Source: UBA4738 sp002413305 | GTDB taxonomy: Bacteria > Actinomycetota > UBA4738 | Length of the DNA: 7,748 nt | Assembly: GCA_036847185.1 (NCBI GenBank) | Contig: DAIUAM010000093.1 | Location: 1-7,748, forward strand | Reading direction: 5' to 3' | Part shown: piece by piece, positions 1 to 6,707 of the stretch | Layout: every line of letters starts with the position of its first letter | Numbering within the stretch: the first letter of the stretch is position 1 | The notes under the pieces: generated by a model | Database searches by the model: none | What the model saw: only the letters and a program-made list of their open reading frames with translations | What the model was told of the DNA's origin: nothing | Program-made: the position numbers and the translations under genes

Positions 1-192
1 GGCCGCTCCCCCGATGAAGTAGGGGGAGGAGGGATGGAAGCGGGAGTCAAGAAAGCCGCCGACACCCATCGCGATGCCGAAGGCGAGCGCCAACCAGAGG
101 TCCCACCAGAAGGCTGTGTGTCGCGTCAGGGCCGCGATAGAGCGCTGGTCAGGCCTCAGTGTCTTCGGCTGTCTGCCCGGTGCGGAGGTCAC
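1..192 (-). CDS. Partial small membrane protein, AtpI-like (3' end off window)
   Basis: This minus-strand frame is open from GTG 192-190 to the window edge, giving 64 codons and no stop. The N-terminus is hydrophilic and basic (residues 1-26). It is followed by an aromatic and hydrophobic membrane segment at about residues 28-48 that starts AFWWDLWLAL and ends in a glycine-rich GIAMGVGGFLDS stretch, then a proline-containing loop leading to FIGGAA. The pattern of a glycine-rich helix, LD, a short loop with proline, then the start of a second Gly/Ala helix resembles the AtpI/AtpZ-type small membrane family, but this is a pattern match by eye. Purine-rich sequence with GGAG sits 4 nt before the GTG. 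The gene overlaps the end of the upstream gene by 44 bp in another frame, which suggests one operon and translational coupling. What follows it is outside the window. Reality as a gene is fairly likely; the family name is tentative. Confidence 0.6.
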   Translation of the reverse strand, partial: MTSAPGRQPKTLRPDQRSIAALTRHTAFWWDLWLALAFGIAMGVGGFLDSRFHPSSPYFIGGAA

Positions 193-1012
193 GCAGCTCC
201 GCCTCCCTCCGTCGCAAGGTCTCGGTCAGGTCCGTCTGGGGGACCTCGTCGGCCTCTGTTTCTACCTCGACGTCTTCCCTCACGGGAATTGTCCCACCCC
301 CGCTGCTGTCCCACTCACTCTCGACCTCTTGTGCGTCGACACCCCGGACAACTGCCCTGCCATAGTGCGCAAGCGTGTGGTCGAGGGCCTGCTTGAACAG
401 AGGGCTCGCATCGTTCAGGCCTTCCCCCTGGGCAGCGCGAGCCTCCAGGCGGGCTACTTGAGCTTCGAGTTGGTCAACGATGTGTTCAACCTCCTTGCGG
501 TCGGCCCAGTTCGGATTGGGCTGCAGAAGCCTAAACCTCGCCTCTGACACTCGGACGACCGTCTGCCGCCACTCAGGATATGGCCGTTCGATAACGAGCG
601 GCTGAACCTGCCAGCGATAGGTCTGGCTCTGGTTCAGGAGACCCTGCAAGGCGCCGGTGAACGTCGTTGGCCGAACGACTCCAGAGCGAAGCTGAAACGC
701 AATCACTCCCGTCTCGGCGCTCAGGGTCAGCGGGACGATGACACCCCCGGACGCCTCCTCCGTTCGGAAGTCCTCCTGCTTCGGGTCCCAGCCAACCGTA
801 GTGAGTTCACCCTCTCGGATGAAGCCGATTCGCCCAGTCCAGTACGACCCAGAAAGCCGTGGACGGGAGATACGCCACGTGCGGCCGTAGCGGGTGACCT
901 CCCCGCCAGGCGTCCACGACTCCCCGAGAGCCTGCTCGAACGTCACGCGGGAGGTTCCGAACAAGCCCTCCACAATTGCGCGCGCGAATCCGACCTGAAA
1001 GACCCGAGGCAT
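149..1012 (-). CDS. Hypothetical protein, first gene of minus-strand pair
   Basis: I do not recognise this protein. The chosen start is ATG 1012-1010, with GGAG 5 nt upstream, giving 287 aa. The longer start GTG 1027-1025 adds five residues and lacks a clear ribosome-binding site. An in-frame stop at 1057-1055 rules out anything longer. No signal peptide or membrane helix is visible. In numbering from GTG 1027, residues 1-170 look like a mixed alpha/beta domain with many aromatic residues and alternating hydrophobic strands (WRISRPRLSGSYWTGRIGFI). Residues 175-202 form a likely amphipathic or coiled-coil helix rich in Glu, Ala and Arg. Residues 240-292 are a low-complexity acidic tail with a charged helix (LRRREAELRDLR). 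The ordered amino-acid composition and the coupled downstream gene argue for a real gene. A TAGTCT hexamer on the minus strand (1049-1044) could be its -10 element. The McrC remnant behind it hints at a defence neighbourhood, but no function can be inferred from the sequence. Confidence 0.7.
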   Translation of the reverse strand: MPRVFQVGFARAIVEGLFGTSRVTFEQALGESWTPGGEVTRYGRTWRISRPRLSGSYWTGRIGFIREGELTTVGWDPKQEDFRTEEASGGVIVPLTLSAETGVIAFQLRSGVVRPTTFTGALQGLLNQSQTYRWQVQPLVIERPYPEWRQTVVRVSEARFRLLQPNPNWADRKEVEHIVDQLEAQVARLEARAAQGEGLNDASPLFKQALDHTLAHYGRAVVRGVDAQEVESEWDSSGGGTIPVREDVEVETEADEVPQTDLTETLRRREAELRDLRTGQTAEDTEA

Positions 1013-1039
1013 CTCATCTCCGCTCACCCAGGTGGGCCT

Positions 1040-1390
1040 GTGAAGACTACCCTCTCATCGGCGCTAGCCGGAAGCTCTCCCAGACGATGTAGGTGCGTCT
1101 TCGTGGGTGACGCCAAGTACAAGCGCATCAACGTCAAGGGCACCAACCATCCCGACCTGTACCAGTTGTTGGCTTACACAGTGGCCCTGGATCTGCCAGG
1201 TGGACTCCTTGTCTACGCAGCGGGCGAGGCAGAGCGCGTCGAGCACGTCATCGTGCATGCGGGGAAGCGACTCGAGGTCACCACCGTGGACATCCGTGGC
1301 GCCCCAGCCCACATCCTCACAGATGTAGATCGCATTGCGAGGCGTGTGGAAGAGATGCGTGCGGCCGAGTACGTACGCACCGCAGTCTGA
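1040..1390 (+). pseudogene. mcrC: C-terminal remnant of McrC restriction nuclease subunit
   Basis: McrC is the PD-(D/E)xK nuclease partner of the McrB GTPase in restriction systems that cut methylated DNA. Here 116 codons remain, against roughly 300-450 aa for the family. From about residue 20 the protein reads as McrC: VFVGDAKYKR carries the D-x-K part of the nuclease site, HPDLYQLLAYTVAL is the family helix after it, and GGLLVYAAGE is the following strand. The C-terminus looks natural, ending at TGA 1388. The first 18 residues look unrelated to the family. The DNA-target N-domain and the upstream catalytic Asp of the PD motif are missing, and the space they would fill holds an oppositely oriented gene. 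No mcrB is in the window. GTG 1040 has AGGTGG 4 nt upstream, so translation is possible, but the product could not be an active nuclease. It is most likely a deletion or recombination remnant. Confidence 0.7.
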
Positions 1391-1392
1391 GC

Positions 1393-1413
1393 CGGACACT
1401 GTTGCGTTGTCCG
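1393..1413 (+). terminator. Weak hairpin just after the McrC remnant
   Basis: CGGACA (1393-1398) pairs perfectly with TGTCCG (1408-1413) around a 9-nt loop, starting 2 nt after the stop codon. There is no T-run after it, so it would not be a classical intrinsic terminator. Position is the main argument, and chance is possible for a 6-bp stem. Confidence 0.25.
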
Positions 1414-1747
1414 AAGCACGGGAAATGGCGAGTCCATGACCTACGCGCATGCCTGGTAACTGGGCCTTCCGCCGGTGGTACGTCCGGCCGAGATCTCAAA
1501 CGTGGACAGCATCGGCGTCCAAACCTGAAGGGGGAAGGCGCCGGTGGCGATCGCCAGCGAGGCTGTGAAGCCGTGCGCGGCGAAGCAGCCGGCCTCGGCA
1601 CCAAGCGGCGGTACCCGGATCTCACCCGTCCAGGTCACGACCGACCGGTACCGGGTCTCTCGTGATGCAGGCGGGATCGCGGCCACGGGGAAGTATCCCC
1701 GCGGAACGCGCAGACAGCGCCCCTACCTCGGCCGGGCGGGCTCGCTC

Positions 1748-1753
1748 TAGACT
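1748..1753 (+). promoter_or_regulatory. Candidate -10 element for a leaderless cyclase mRNA
   Basis: TAGACT fits the TAnnnT form of actinobacterial -10 elements. Seven bases separate it from G1761, the first base of the proposed GTG start. A transcript would therefore begin at the start codon itself. This fits the absence of a ribosome-binding site in the pyrimidine-rich bases before the GTG. No good -35 hexamer is seen 16-19 nt upstream. That is common for this promoter class but weakens the call. Confidence 0.4.
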
Positions 1754-1760
1754 GCTCCCC

Positions 1761-4700
1761 GTGTCCGAGTGTGCGAACTGCGGCCGGGCGAACCCCGAAG
1801 GTTATCGGTTCTGCGCCTGGTGCGGGGCCGCCCTGGCCGCGCGGTGCCCGAACTGCGGGACCGAGACGCTTCCCGGCTCTCGATTCTGCGGCGTGTGCGG
1901 TTTCGCGTTGGTCGAGATCGCCGTCGCCACACAGGCTGCCGGTCCGCCCACGCCCGGAGGCTCGGTCGCGGGTGGTCCGGGACCCGTCGCAGAACGCCGG
2001 CTGGTCTCGGTGCTGTTCGCCGACCTCGTCGGCTTCACGTCCCTGGCCGAGAGCAGGGACGCCGAAGAGGTCCGTGAGCTGCTGACCCGCTATTTCGACA
2101 CCGCCCGCCGGCTGGTCGAGCTCTACGGCGGCATCGTGGAGAAATTCATCGGCGACGCCGTCATGGCCGTCTGGGGAACCCCGGTGGCCCGAGAAGACGA
2201 TGCCGAGCGGGCGGTGCGAGCGGCACTGGAGCTCACGCAGGCGGTGGAGCAGCTCGGCTCGGAGGTCGGGGCGCCCGAGCTCAAGGCCCGAGCGGGTGTG
2301 CTCACGGGCGAGGCCGCCGTCACCATCGGGGCCGAGGGCCAGGGCATGGTGGCCGGCGATCTCGTCAACACGGCCTCCAGGATCCAATCGGTCGCCGCGC
2401 CCGGGTCGGTGTTGGTCGGCGAGGCCACCCGGCGGGCGACCGAAGCGGCCATCGTCTACCAGGACGCCGGGGAGCACGAGCTGAAGGGCAAGGTCGAACG
2501 CGTCCCGCTGTCGCGAGCGGTCCGGGTCGTGGCCGGGATCGGCGGGGCCTACAAGTCGACCGGCCTCGAACCACCGTTCGTGGGTCGTGACCGCGACCTG
2601 CGGTTGGTGAAAGAGCTGTTCCACGGCTCGACCGAGGAGAAGAAGGCCCACCTGGTCTCGTTCGTCGGGATCGCCGGGATCGGCAAGTCCCGGCTGTCGT
2701 GGGAGTTCTTCAAATACCTGGAAGGCGTCGCCGAACTGGTCCTATGGCACCGTGGGCGTTGCCTGTCCTACGGCGAGGGAGTCACGTATTGGGCACTCGC
2801 CGAGATGGTGAAGATGCGGTGCCGGATCTCGGAGGGCGAGGAGCCCACGTCGGCGCTGGCCAAGCTTCGAAGCACTCTGGAGCAATACCTGCCCGACCCG
2901 GAGGAGCGGCGGTGGGTGGAGCCGCGCCTGGCGCATCTGCTCGGTCTGGAGGACCGCGAAGCTCGAGAGCGAGAGGATCTCTTCGCCGCCTGGCGCGTCT
3001 TCTTCGAGAGATTGGCCGAGACCAGTCCGGTGGTGATGGTGTTCGAGGACCTCCAGTGGGCCGACAGTGCCCAGCTGGATTTCGTCGAATACCTCCTCGA
3101 ATGGTCGCGAAACCATCCGCTGTTCGTCATCGCCCTCGCGCGGCCAGAGCTCACCGATCGCGCACCGGGTTGGGGCGCCTCCCGGCGCAACTTCACCTCC
3201 CTTTACCTCGAGCCGCTTTCGAGGGAGGCCATGGAGGCGCTCCTGGCCGGCTTCGTTCCAGGTCTACCCGCGGAGATCAGGGACCAGATCCTCGACCGGG
3301 CCGAAGGGGTTCCACTGTATGCGGTGGAGACCGTTCGAATGCTGATCGACCGGGGGCTCCTGGTACCGGAGGGAGCCGGGTACCGGCCGGCCGGGCCGAT
3401 CGGAACGCTCGACGTCCCCGAGACGCTGCACGCCCTCATAGCGGCCCGACTCGATGGGCTCACGCAGGAGGAGCGACGCGTCGCGCAGGACGCCTCGGTG
3501 CTGGGCAAGACCTTCACCCGGCAGGCGCTGGCCGCCTCCACGAGGAATGCGGAGGCCGACCTCGAACAGGTGCTGATGGCGCTCGTCCGGAAGGAGGTTC
3601 TGGGGATCCAGGTCGATCCCCGGTCACCCGAGCGGGGCCAGTACGGGTTCCTCCAGGATCTTGTCAGGCGGGTCGCGTACGAGACGCTTTCCAGGAAGGA
3701 GCGGAAAGCCTTGCACCTCGCCGCAGCCAAGCAGCTGGAGGAGTTCTGGGGAGCAGACCAGGAAGAGATCGTGGAGATCGTCGCCTCCCACTACATCCAG
3801 GCGTACGAGGCCGCGCCGGAAGCACCGGACGCGGGTGAGATCAGGACCCAGGCTCGGGAGCGGCTGGAGCGCGCCGGCAGGCGAGCGGCCTCACTGGCGG
3901 CGAGTGGCGACGCCCAGCGGTACTTCGAGCAGGCCCTTGATCTCGCCGACGAGCCCACACTGCAGGCCGAGCTCTCCGAGCAGGCGGGTGACATGGCGCG
4001 CAGGGCAGCGCTGAACGATCAAGCGGCAGCGCATTTCGAGCGGGCGATCCAGCTCTTCCGCGATGGGAGCCTGGAGCACGCCGCAGCGAGGGTCGACGCC
4101 CAGCTTGCAGAAGTGCTCTGGGACCAGGGCCGCTTGGACGAGGCCCTCGACCGGATGGAGCGGGCCTTCTCGGTTCTCGCCGGCGACGAGCCCGATGAGG
4201 ATCTGGCCACGCTCGCCGCGCAGCTCGCCCGCTTCCACTATTTCAGCGGGCACATGGACGCGGGCCGCGAACGCGTCGAGCTTGCTTTGGACATCGCCGA
4301 ATCGCTGGACCTCCCCATGGTCCTCGCCCATGCCCTCAACACGAAGAGCGTCATCCTCGGCAGGAGTGGCCGTTTCGAGGAGGCGCTCGCGCTGTTGGCG
4401 CACTCGCTCAAGATCGCATTGGACAACGAACTCCATGCGGCCGCTCTCCGGGCCTACGTCAACCTGTCCGCCACGCTGGCGGAGGGACGGAACAGGTCCG
4501 AGGAGGGGCTACGCTACGCGATGGACGGACTGGCCCTTGCTCGGAAGGTCGGCATCCGAACGTGGGAGTGGTCGCTTCTCGCCCACGTCACGGGCCACAC
4601 GAAGACCCTCGGTCGATGGGACGAGGCGATCTCATGGGCGGGAGAGATCCCGTCACCGCAGGAGGTTCCGGGTGCCGGCTTCGCCATGGCATGGACGTTC

Positions 4701-5345
4701 CCCGTGCTCGTCCAGATCGCCGTCGACCGGGGCGAGGTCGAACGGGGCCGTTCGTTGCTGAAGGAACTCGTGGGCCTTCCTCAATCGACGGCAGACGAAC
4801 AGAACCGGTCGACAACTGCCCACACGCGGGCCCTCGTTCGGCGGGCGGAGGGACGCTGGCAGGAAGCCTTCGACGCAGCCATGGAAGCGGTTTCCGTCAA
4901 GGAGTCGACGGGGGCGCATCTGTGGTCGGTCCAGTGGGGCGCCGTGGAGGCGATCGAGGCCGCGCTCCAGATGCACGATCTGGCCAAGGCCGAGGGACTC
5001 CTGGCCGAAGTCCGGTCCTGGCCGGGACGCGAGATCTCGCCCGCTCTCAGGGGCGAGATCACCCGGATGTCGGCGCGGCTGGCCGCAGAGGGGGGAGATC
5101 TTCAGGCGGCGGAGGAGGGATTCACGGCGGCGATCGAGCAGCTCAGGAAGATCGGCGATCCCTTCATCCTGGCCGAGCCGCTCGCCGAACTGGCCGAGTT
5201 CCTGGTCGCACAGGGCCGTGTGGGCGAGGCCGATCCCCTGTTGGCCGAAGCCCGAGAGATCTTCGAGCGTCTCGGAGCCCGCCCGTGGCTGGAGCGGATC
5301 GAACGGATCCAACCAACCGTGCCCAGAGTGGCCTCGGGTGTCTGA
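1761..5345 (+). CDS. Zinc-ribbon / class III cyclase / STAND ATPase / TPR protein
   Basis: A predicted cytoplasmic signalling enzyme of 1194 aa making a cyclic nucleotide, most likely cAMP from ATP. Residues 1-50 hold two zinc ribbons (C4-C7-C18-C21 and C29-C32-C43-C46). A Pro/Gly linker leads to a class III cyclase domain at about 79-257. Its metal aspartates are D88 in FADLVGFT and D132 in KFIGDAVMAVWG. Its transition-state residues are N203 and R207 in GDLVNTASR, and K128 sits at the purine-recognition lysine. M196 occupies the second base-recognition position, often Asp or Thr elsewhere. A STAND/AAA_16-type ATPase follows from about 273 (GRDRDL), with Walker A GIAGIGKS (K309) and Walker B VVMVFED (E429, D430). 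From about 695 to the end is a helical TPR-like superhelix, probably for ligand or partner binding. No C-terminal HTH is visible. An in-frame ATG at 1662 exists, but it adds 33 Arg/Ser-rich residues and places the ribbon internally. Starting at GTG 1761 puts the first Cys pair at position 4, as is usual for this protein type. No frameshift is seen. The neighbouring cyclic-nucleotide receptor supports the role. Confidence 0.9.
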   Translation: MSECANCGRANPEGYRFCAWCGAALAARCPNCGTETLPGSRFCGVCGFALVEIAVATQAAGPPTPGGSVAGGPGPVAERRLVSVLFADLVGFTSLAESRDAEEVRELLTRYFDTARRLVELYGGIVEKFIGDAVMAVWGTPVAREDDAERAVRAALELTQAVEQLGSEVGAPELKARAGVLTGEAAVTIGAEGQGMVAGDLVNTASRIQSVAAPGSVLVGEATRRATEAAIVYQDAGEHELKGKVERVPLSRAVRVVAGIGGAYKSTGLEPPFVGRDRDLRLVKELFHGSTEEKKAHLVSFVGIAGIGKSRLSWEFFKYLEGVAELVLWHRGRCLSYGEGVTYWALAEMVKMRCRISEGEEPTSALAKLRSTLEQYLPDPEERRWVEPRLAHLLGLEDREAREREDLFAAWRVFFERLAETSPVVMVFEDLQWADSAQLDFVEYLLEWSRNHPLFVIALARPELTDRAPGWGASRRNFTSLYLEPLSREAMEALLAGFVPGLPAEIRDQILDRAEGVPLYAVETVRMLIDRGLLVPEGAGYRPAGPIGTLDVPETLHALIAARLDGLTQEERRVAQDASVLGKTFTRQALAASTRNAEADLEQVLMALVRKEVLGIQVDPRSPERGQYGFLQDLVRRVAYETLSRKERKALHLAAAKQLEEFWGADQEEIVEIVASHYIQAYEAAPEAPDAGEIRTQARERLERAGRRAASLAASGDAQRYFEQALDLADEPTLQAELSEQAGDMARRAALNDQAAAHFERAIQLFRDGSLEHAAARVDAQLAEVLWDQGRLDEALDRMERAFSVLAGDEPDEDLATLAAQLARFHYFSGHMDAGRERVELALDIAESLDLPMVLAHALNTKSVILGRSGRFEEALALLAHSLKIALDNELHAAALRAYVNLSATLAEGRNRSEEGLRYAMDGLALARKVGIRTWEWSLLAHVTGHTKTLGRWDEAISWAGEIPSPQEVPGAGFAMAWTFPVLVQIAVDRGEVERGRSLLKELVGLPQSTADEQNRSTTAHTRALVRRAEGRWQEAFDAAMEAVSVKESTGAHLWSVQWGAVEAIEAALQMHDLAKAEGLLAEVRSWPGREISPALRGEITRMSARLAAEGGDLQAAEEGFTAAIEQLRKIGDPFILAEPLAELAEFLVAQGRVGEADPLLAEAREIFERLGARPWLERIERIQPTVPRVASGV

Positions 5346-5610
5346 CCGCAGACTCTCGGCAGGTCAGCGCGCCGCTTCGGCCTCCCGCAACGCTTCATCG
5401 CCCCTCGGCCTAAGGGCGTTTCGCACGAAGGTCAGCACCTCTTCCTCACGGGCGTGAAGGGCGGTGCGTCTACCCCGCAGCCGCCGACGGCCGGCTCCCG
5501 GTTGTCACGGTTTTGGGACGCACCTGGCGACGTTTGACAAGCAAGGCTACACTTCGGCGCCGACAAGCTAATGCTCCAGACGTTCCGCTTGCAGGGGGAA
5601 GGGGGGGCTC
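5346..5610. other. Gap between cyclase and receptor genes
   Basis: These 265 bp hold no supported gene. They contain a small inverted repeat, AGCCG (5479-5483) with CGGCT (5492-5496), that lacks a T-run, and promoter-like hexamers near the receptor gene. The gap argues that the receptor can be transcribed on its own, although read-through from the cyclase cannot be excluded because no convincing terminator is present. Confidence 0.5.
5534..5553 (+). promoter_or_regulatory. Promoter-like hexamers upstream of the receptor gene
   Basis: A perfect TTGACA (5534-5539) is followed by TACACT (5548-5553), which fits the TAnnnT -10 form. The spacing is only 8 nt, too short for a standard -35/-10 pair, so they are unlikely to work together. 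TACACT alone could act as a -10 with a start near 5560 and a leader of about 50 nt. Low confidence. Confidence 0.25.
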
Positions 5611-6234
5611 ATGGTCGCAAGCTACGTCGTTGCCTGGGTGGTCCCAGCGATCTTGCTCGTGCTGGTCATCGTGGCGAGCTGGATCGGGGTTCGATGGGCG
5701 TTTTCCGAGGAGCTCGGCGCCCTCCGCTCCGCGCCGCTCTTCAATGGGTTGCCCATAGGCAAGCTGCGATCGATCCTCCGGTCGGCCGTGCCCATCGAAT
5801 TTCGGCCCGGGGAGACGATCGTGAAGGAGGGCGAGAAGGGCGACGCCTTCTACCTGGTCAAGGAGGGGAAAGCCAAGGTTCTGGTGGCCGGGGCGGAGAA
5901 GGGGACGCTCGGTCCCAATAGCTACTTCGGCGAGCTCTCCCTGATCGACGGCGGGCCAAGGGCGGCCACCGTCGTCGCCGAGACTACGGTCTATGCGCTC
6001 AAGCTCACCTCGGAGGGTTTTCGCCGTATGGCCGAGAAGTACCCATCGATCGCTCGCCTGATCTTCCTGAAGCTCAGGGGATTGCTCGCCGCCCAGGGCG
6101 AGTCCGTCCCCTACGCAGAGGACCACCCGATCGACCAAGCAGTACTGGCAGAGCTGAGCGGGCGCATTCGGAAGTTCCGCGACACCGACTGGTCGGCGGC
6201 GCCGCCGGCTCGTCGACGGTGGCTCCGTAAGTAA
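5611..6234 (+). CDS. Membrane-anchored cyclic-nucleotide-binding protein
   Basis: A 207-aa protein predicted to sit in the inner membrane with a cytoplasmic receptor domain. Residues 5-27 form one strong hydrophobic helix (VVPAILLVLVIVASWIGV). It is followed by R28 and R39, which favours the C-terminus inside. Residues about 40-157 are a cyclic-nucleotide-binding (CNB) beta-roll with lead-in helix (LFNGLPIGKLRSIL), GETIVKEGEKGDAFYLVKEG strands and a phosphate-binding cassette FGELSLIDGGPRAATV. In this cassette E108 would bind the ribose and R117 the phosphate. Ala follows R117 where cGMP-selective domains usually carry Thr, so cAMP is the likelier ligand. Residues 158-207 are a basic tail without a recognised output domain such as an HTH, kinase or channel pore. 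ATG 5611 is preceded by a strong purine-rich GGGGGAAGGGGGG site. The gene lies downstream of the cyclase in the same direction and is probably its receptor. How the signal leaves the protein is unknown: oligomerisation, membrane disturbance or partner binding are options. Confidence 0.88.
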   Translation: MVASYVVAWVVPAILLVLVIVASWIGVRWAFSEELGALRSAPLFNGLPIGKLRSILRSAVPIEFRPGETIVKEGEKGDAFYLVKEGKAKVLVAGAEKGTLGPNSYFGELSLIDGGPRAATVVAETTVYALKLTSEGFRRMAEKYPSIARLIFLKLRGLLAAQGESVPYAEDHPIDQAVLAELSGRIRKFRDTDWSAAPPARRRWLRK

Positions 6235-6707
6235 GTCCCAGCGGTCCCGCTCCGAGGACAGAACGGGCTGGACATCGCGCCTGGCCGCATTCTCAACCGA
6301 TGCACAATCGGCAGCGGTGGCACCCGCCTCTCGGTGAGCGGGGGAAGTTCATTTAGGCTTGCGTCGGTCGCGGGAACCGGTACCCAGCGAAGGCCGAACT
6401 CGGCGCCGGTCGAGGGTGAAGGTGACGTTGCGATCTCATCGCGCGAGTCTGCCGGATGCCGACGCCGGCGGCGAATGCAGCAGTGCCATGCAGTGGACCC
6501 GAGGCCGTCCACCGCGGCAGTCGCGGTGGAGGTCGCGCCTACACCGGAAACTCGGGTCGACCGCATCGACCCGGCGAGCGAACCGACGAAGGAGGCCGCG
6601 GCGGCGGTGGCCGGCGGCACGGTTCGAAGGTGTTCCCGTGCTCGGCGAGAAGGTGACGGGCGACAACTGGCTACGGAGCCTGAAGGGTTCAATTTTCCGG
6701 ATCGCGT
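6235..6707. other. Non-coding or decayed stretch before the transposase remnant
   Basis: About 470 bp with no supported gene. Long frames exist on both strands but are rich in Arg, Ser and Pro with no domain, as expected for shadow frames in GC-rich DNA. A strong 9-bp hairpin lies at 6508-6530. The end of the insertion element should fall in this stretch, close to 6708, but no terminal repeat can be named because its partner end is outside the window. Confidence 0.5.
6508..6530. repeat. Perfect 9-bp inverted repeat with 5-nt loop
   Basis: TCCACCGCG (6508-6516) pairs with CGCGGTGGA (6522-6530) around GCAGT. The stem is perfect and GC-rich. There is no T-run on either side, so it is a poor intrinsic terminator. 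It could be a protein-binding palindrome, a structured RNA element or a site linked to the nearby insertion element. It is the strongest simple secondary structure I found in the non-coding parts. Confidence 0.5.

Larger units (their letters stand above)
1391..1760. other. Intergenic stretch without a supported gene
   Basis: About 370 bp lies between the McrC stop and the cyclase start. Several short frames cross it on both strands, but none has a recognisable domain, good start context or protein-like composition. A 6-bp perfect inverted repeat begins 2 nt after the McrC stop. The last bases before 1761 carry a probable promoter for the cyclase. The stretch may hold further decayed DNA from the rearrangement that truncated McrC. 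Confidence 0.5.

Noticed and set aside
1441..1686. Minus-strand frame of 81 codons in the gap before the cyclase
   Set aside because: The composition is partly protein-like, but no family, start site or neighbour supports it.
1662..1760. ATG 1662 as the start of the cyclase gene
   Set aside because: It adds 33 Arg/Ser-rich residues with no domain before the ribbon, and the promoter-like TAGACT lies downstream of it, so GTG 1761 fits better.
1635..2651. Long minus-strand frame of 338 codons opposite the cyclase N-terminal half
   Set aside because: It is a composition shadow: rich in Arg, Gly, Asp and Pro, without domains, and antisense to conserved ribbon and cyclase motifs.
2699..3838. Plus-strand frame of 379 codons inside the ATPase region
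   Set aside because: It is an out-of-frame reading of the STAND ATPase gene, extremely rich in Arg, Gly and Pro and with no domain. The main frame carries the Walker motifs without interruption.
5479..5496. Inverted repeat AGCCG/CGGCT as a terminator after the cyclase
   Set aside because: A 5-bp stem with an 8-nt loop and no T-run, more than 130 bp after the stop, is expected by chance in GC-rich DNA.
5364..5503. Minus-strand open frame of about 46 codons ending in a charged, protein-like stretch (EEEVLTFVRNALRPRGDEAL)
   Set aside because: It has no ATG, no ribosome-binding site and no recognisable family, and is shorter than chance frames in this GC-rich DNA. It could be the tail of a lost gene, but this cannot be supported.
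5470..6138. Minus-strand frame of 222 codons opposite the receptor gene
   Set aside because: It is antisense to a clear CNB domain and has no recognisable motif or start context.
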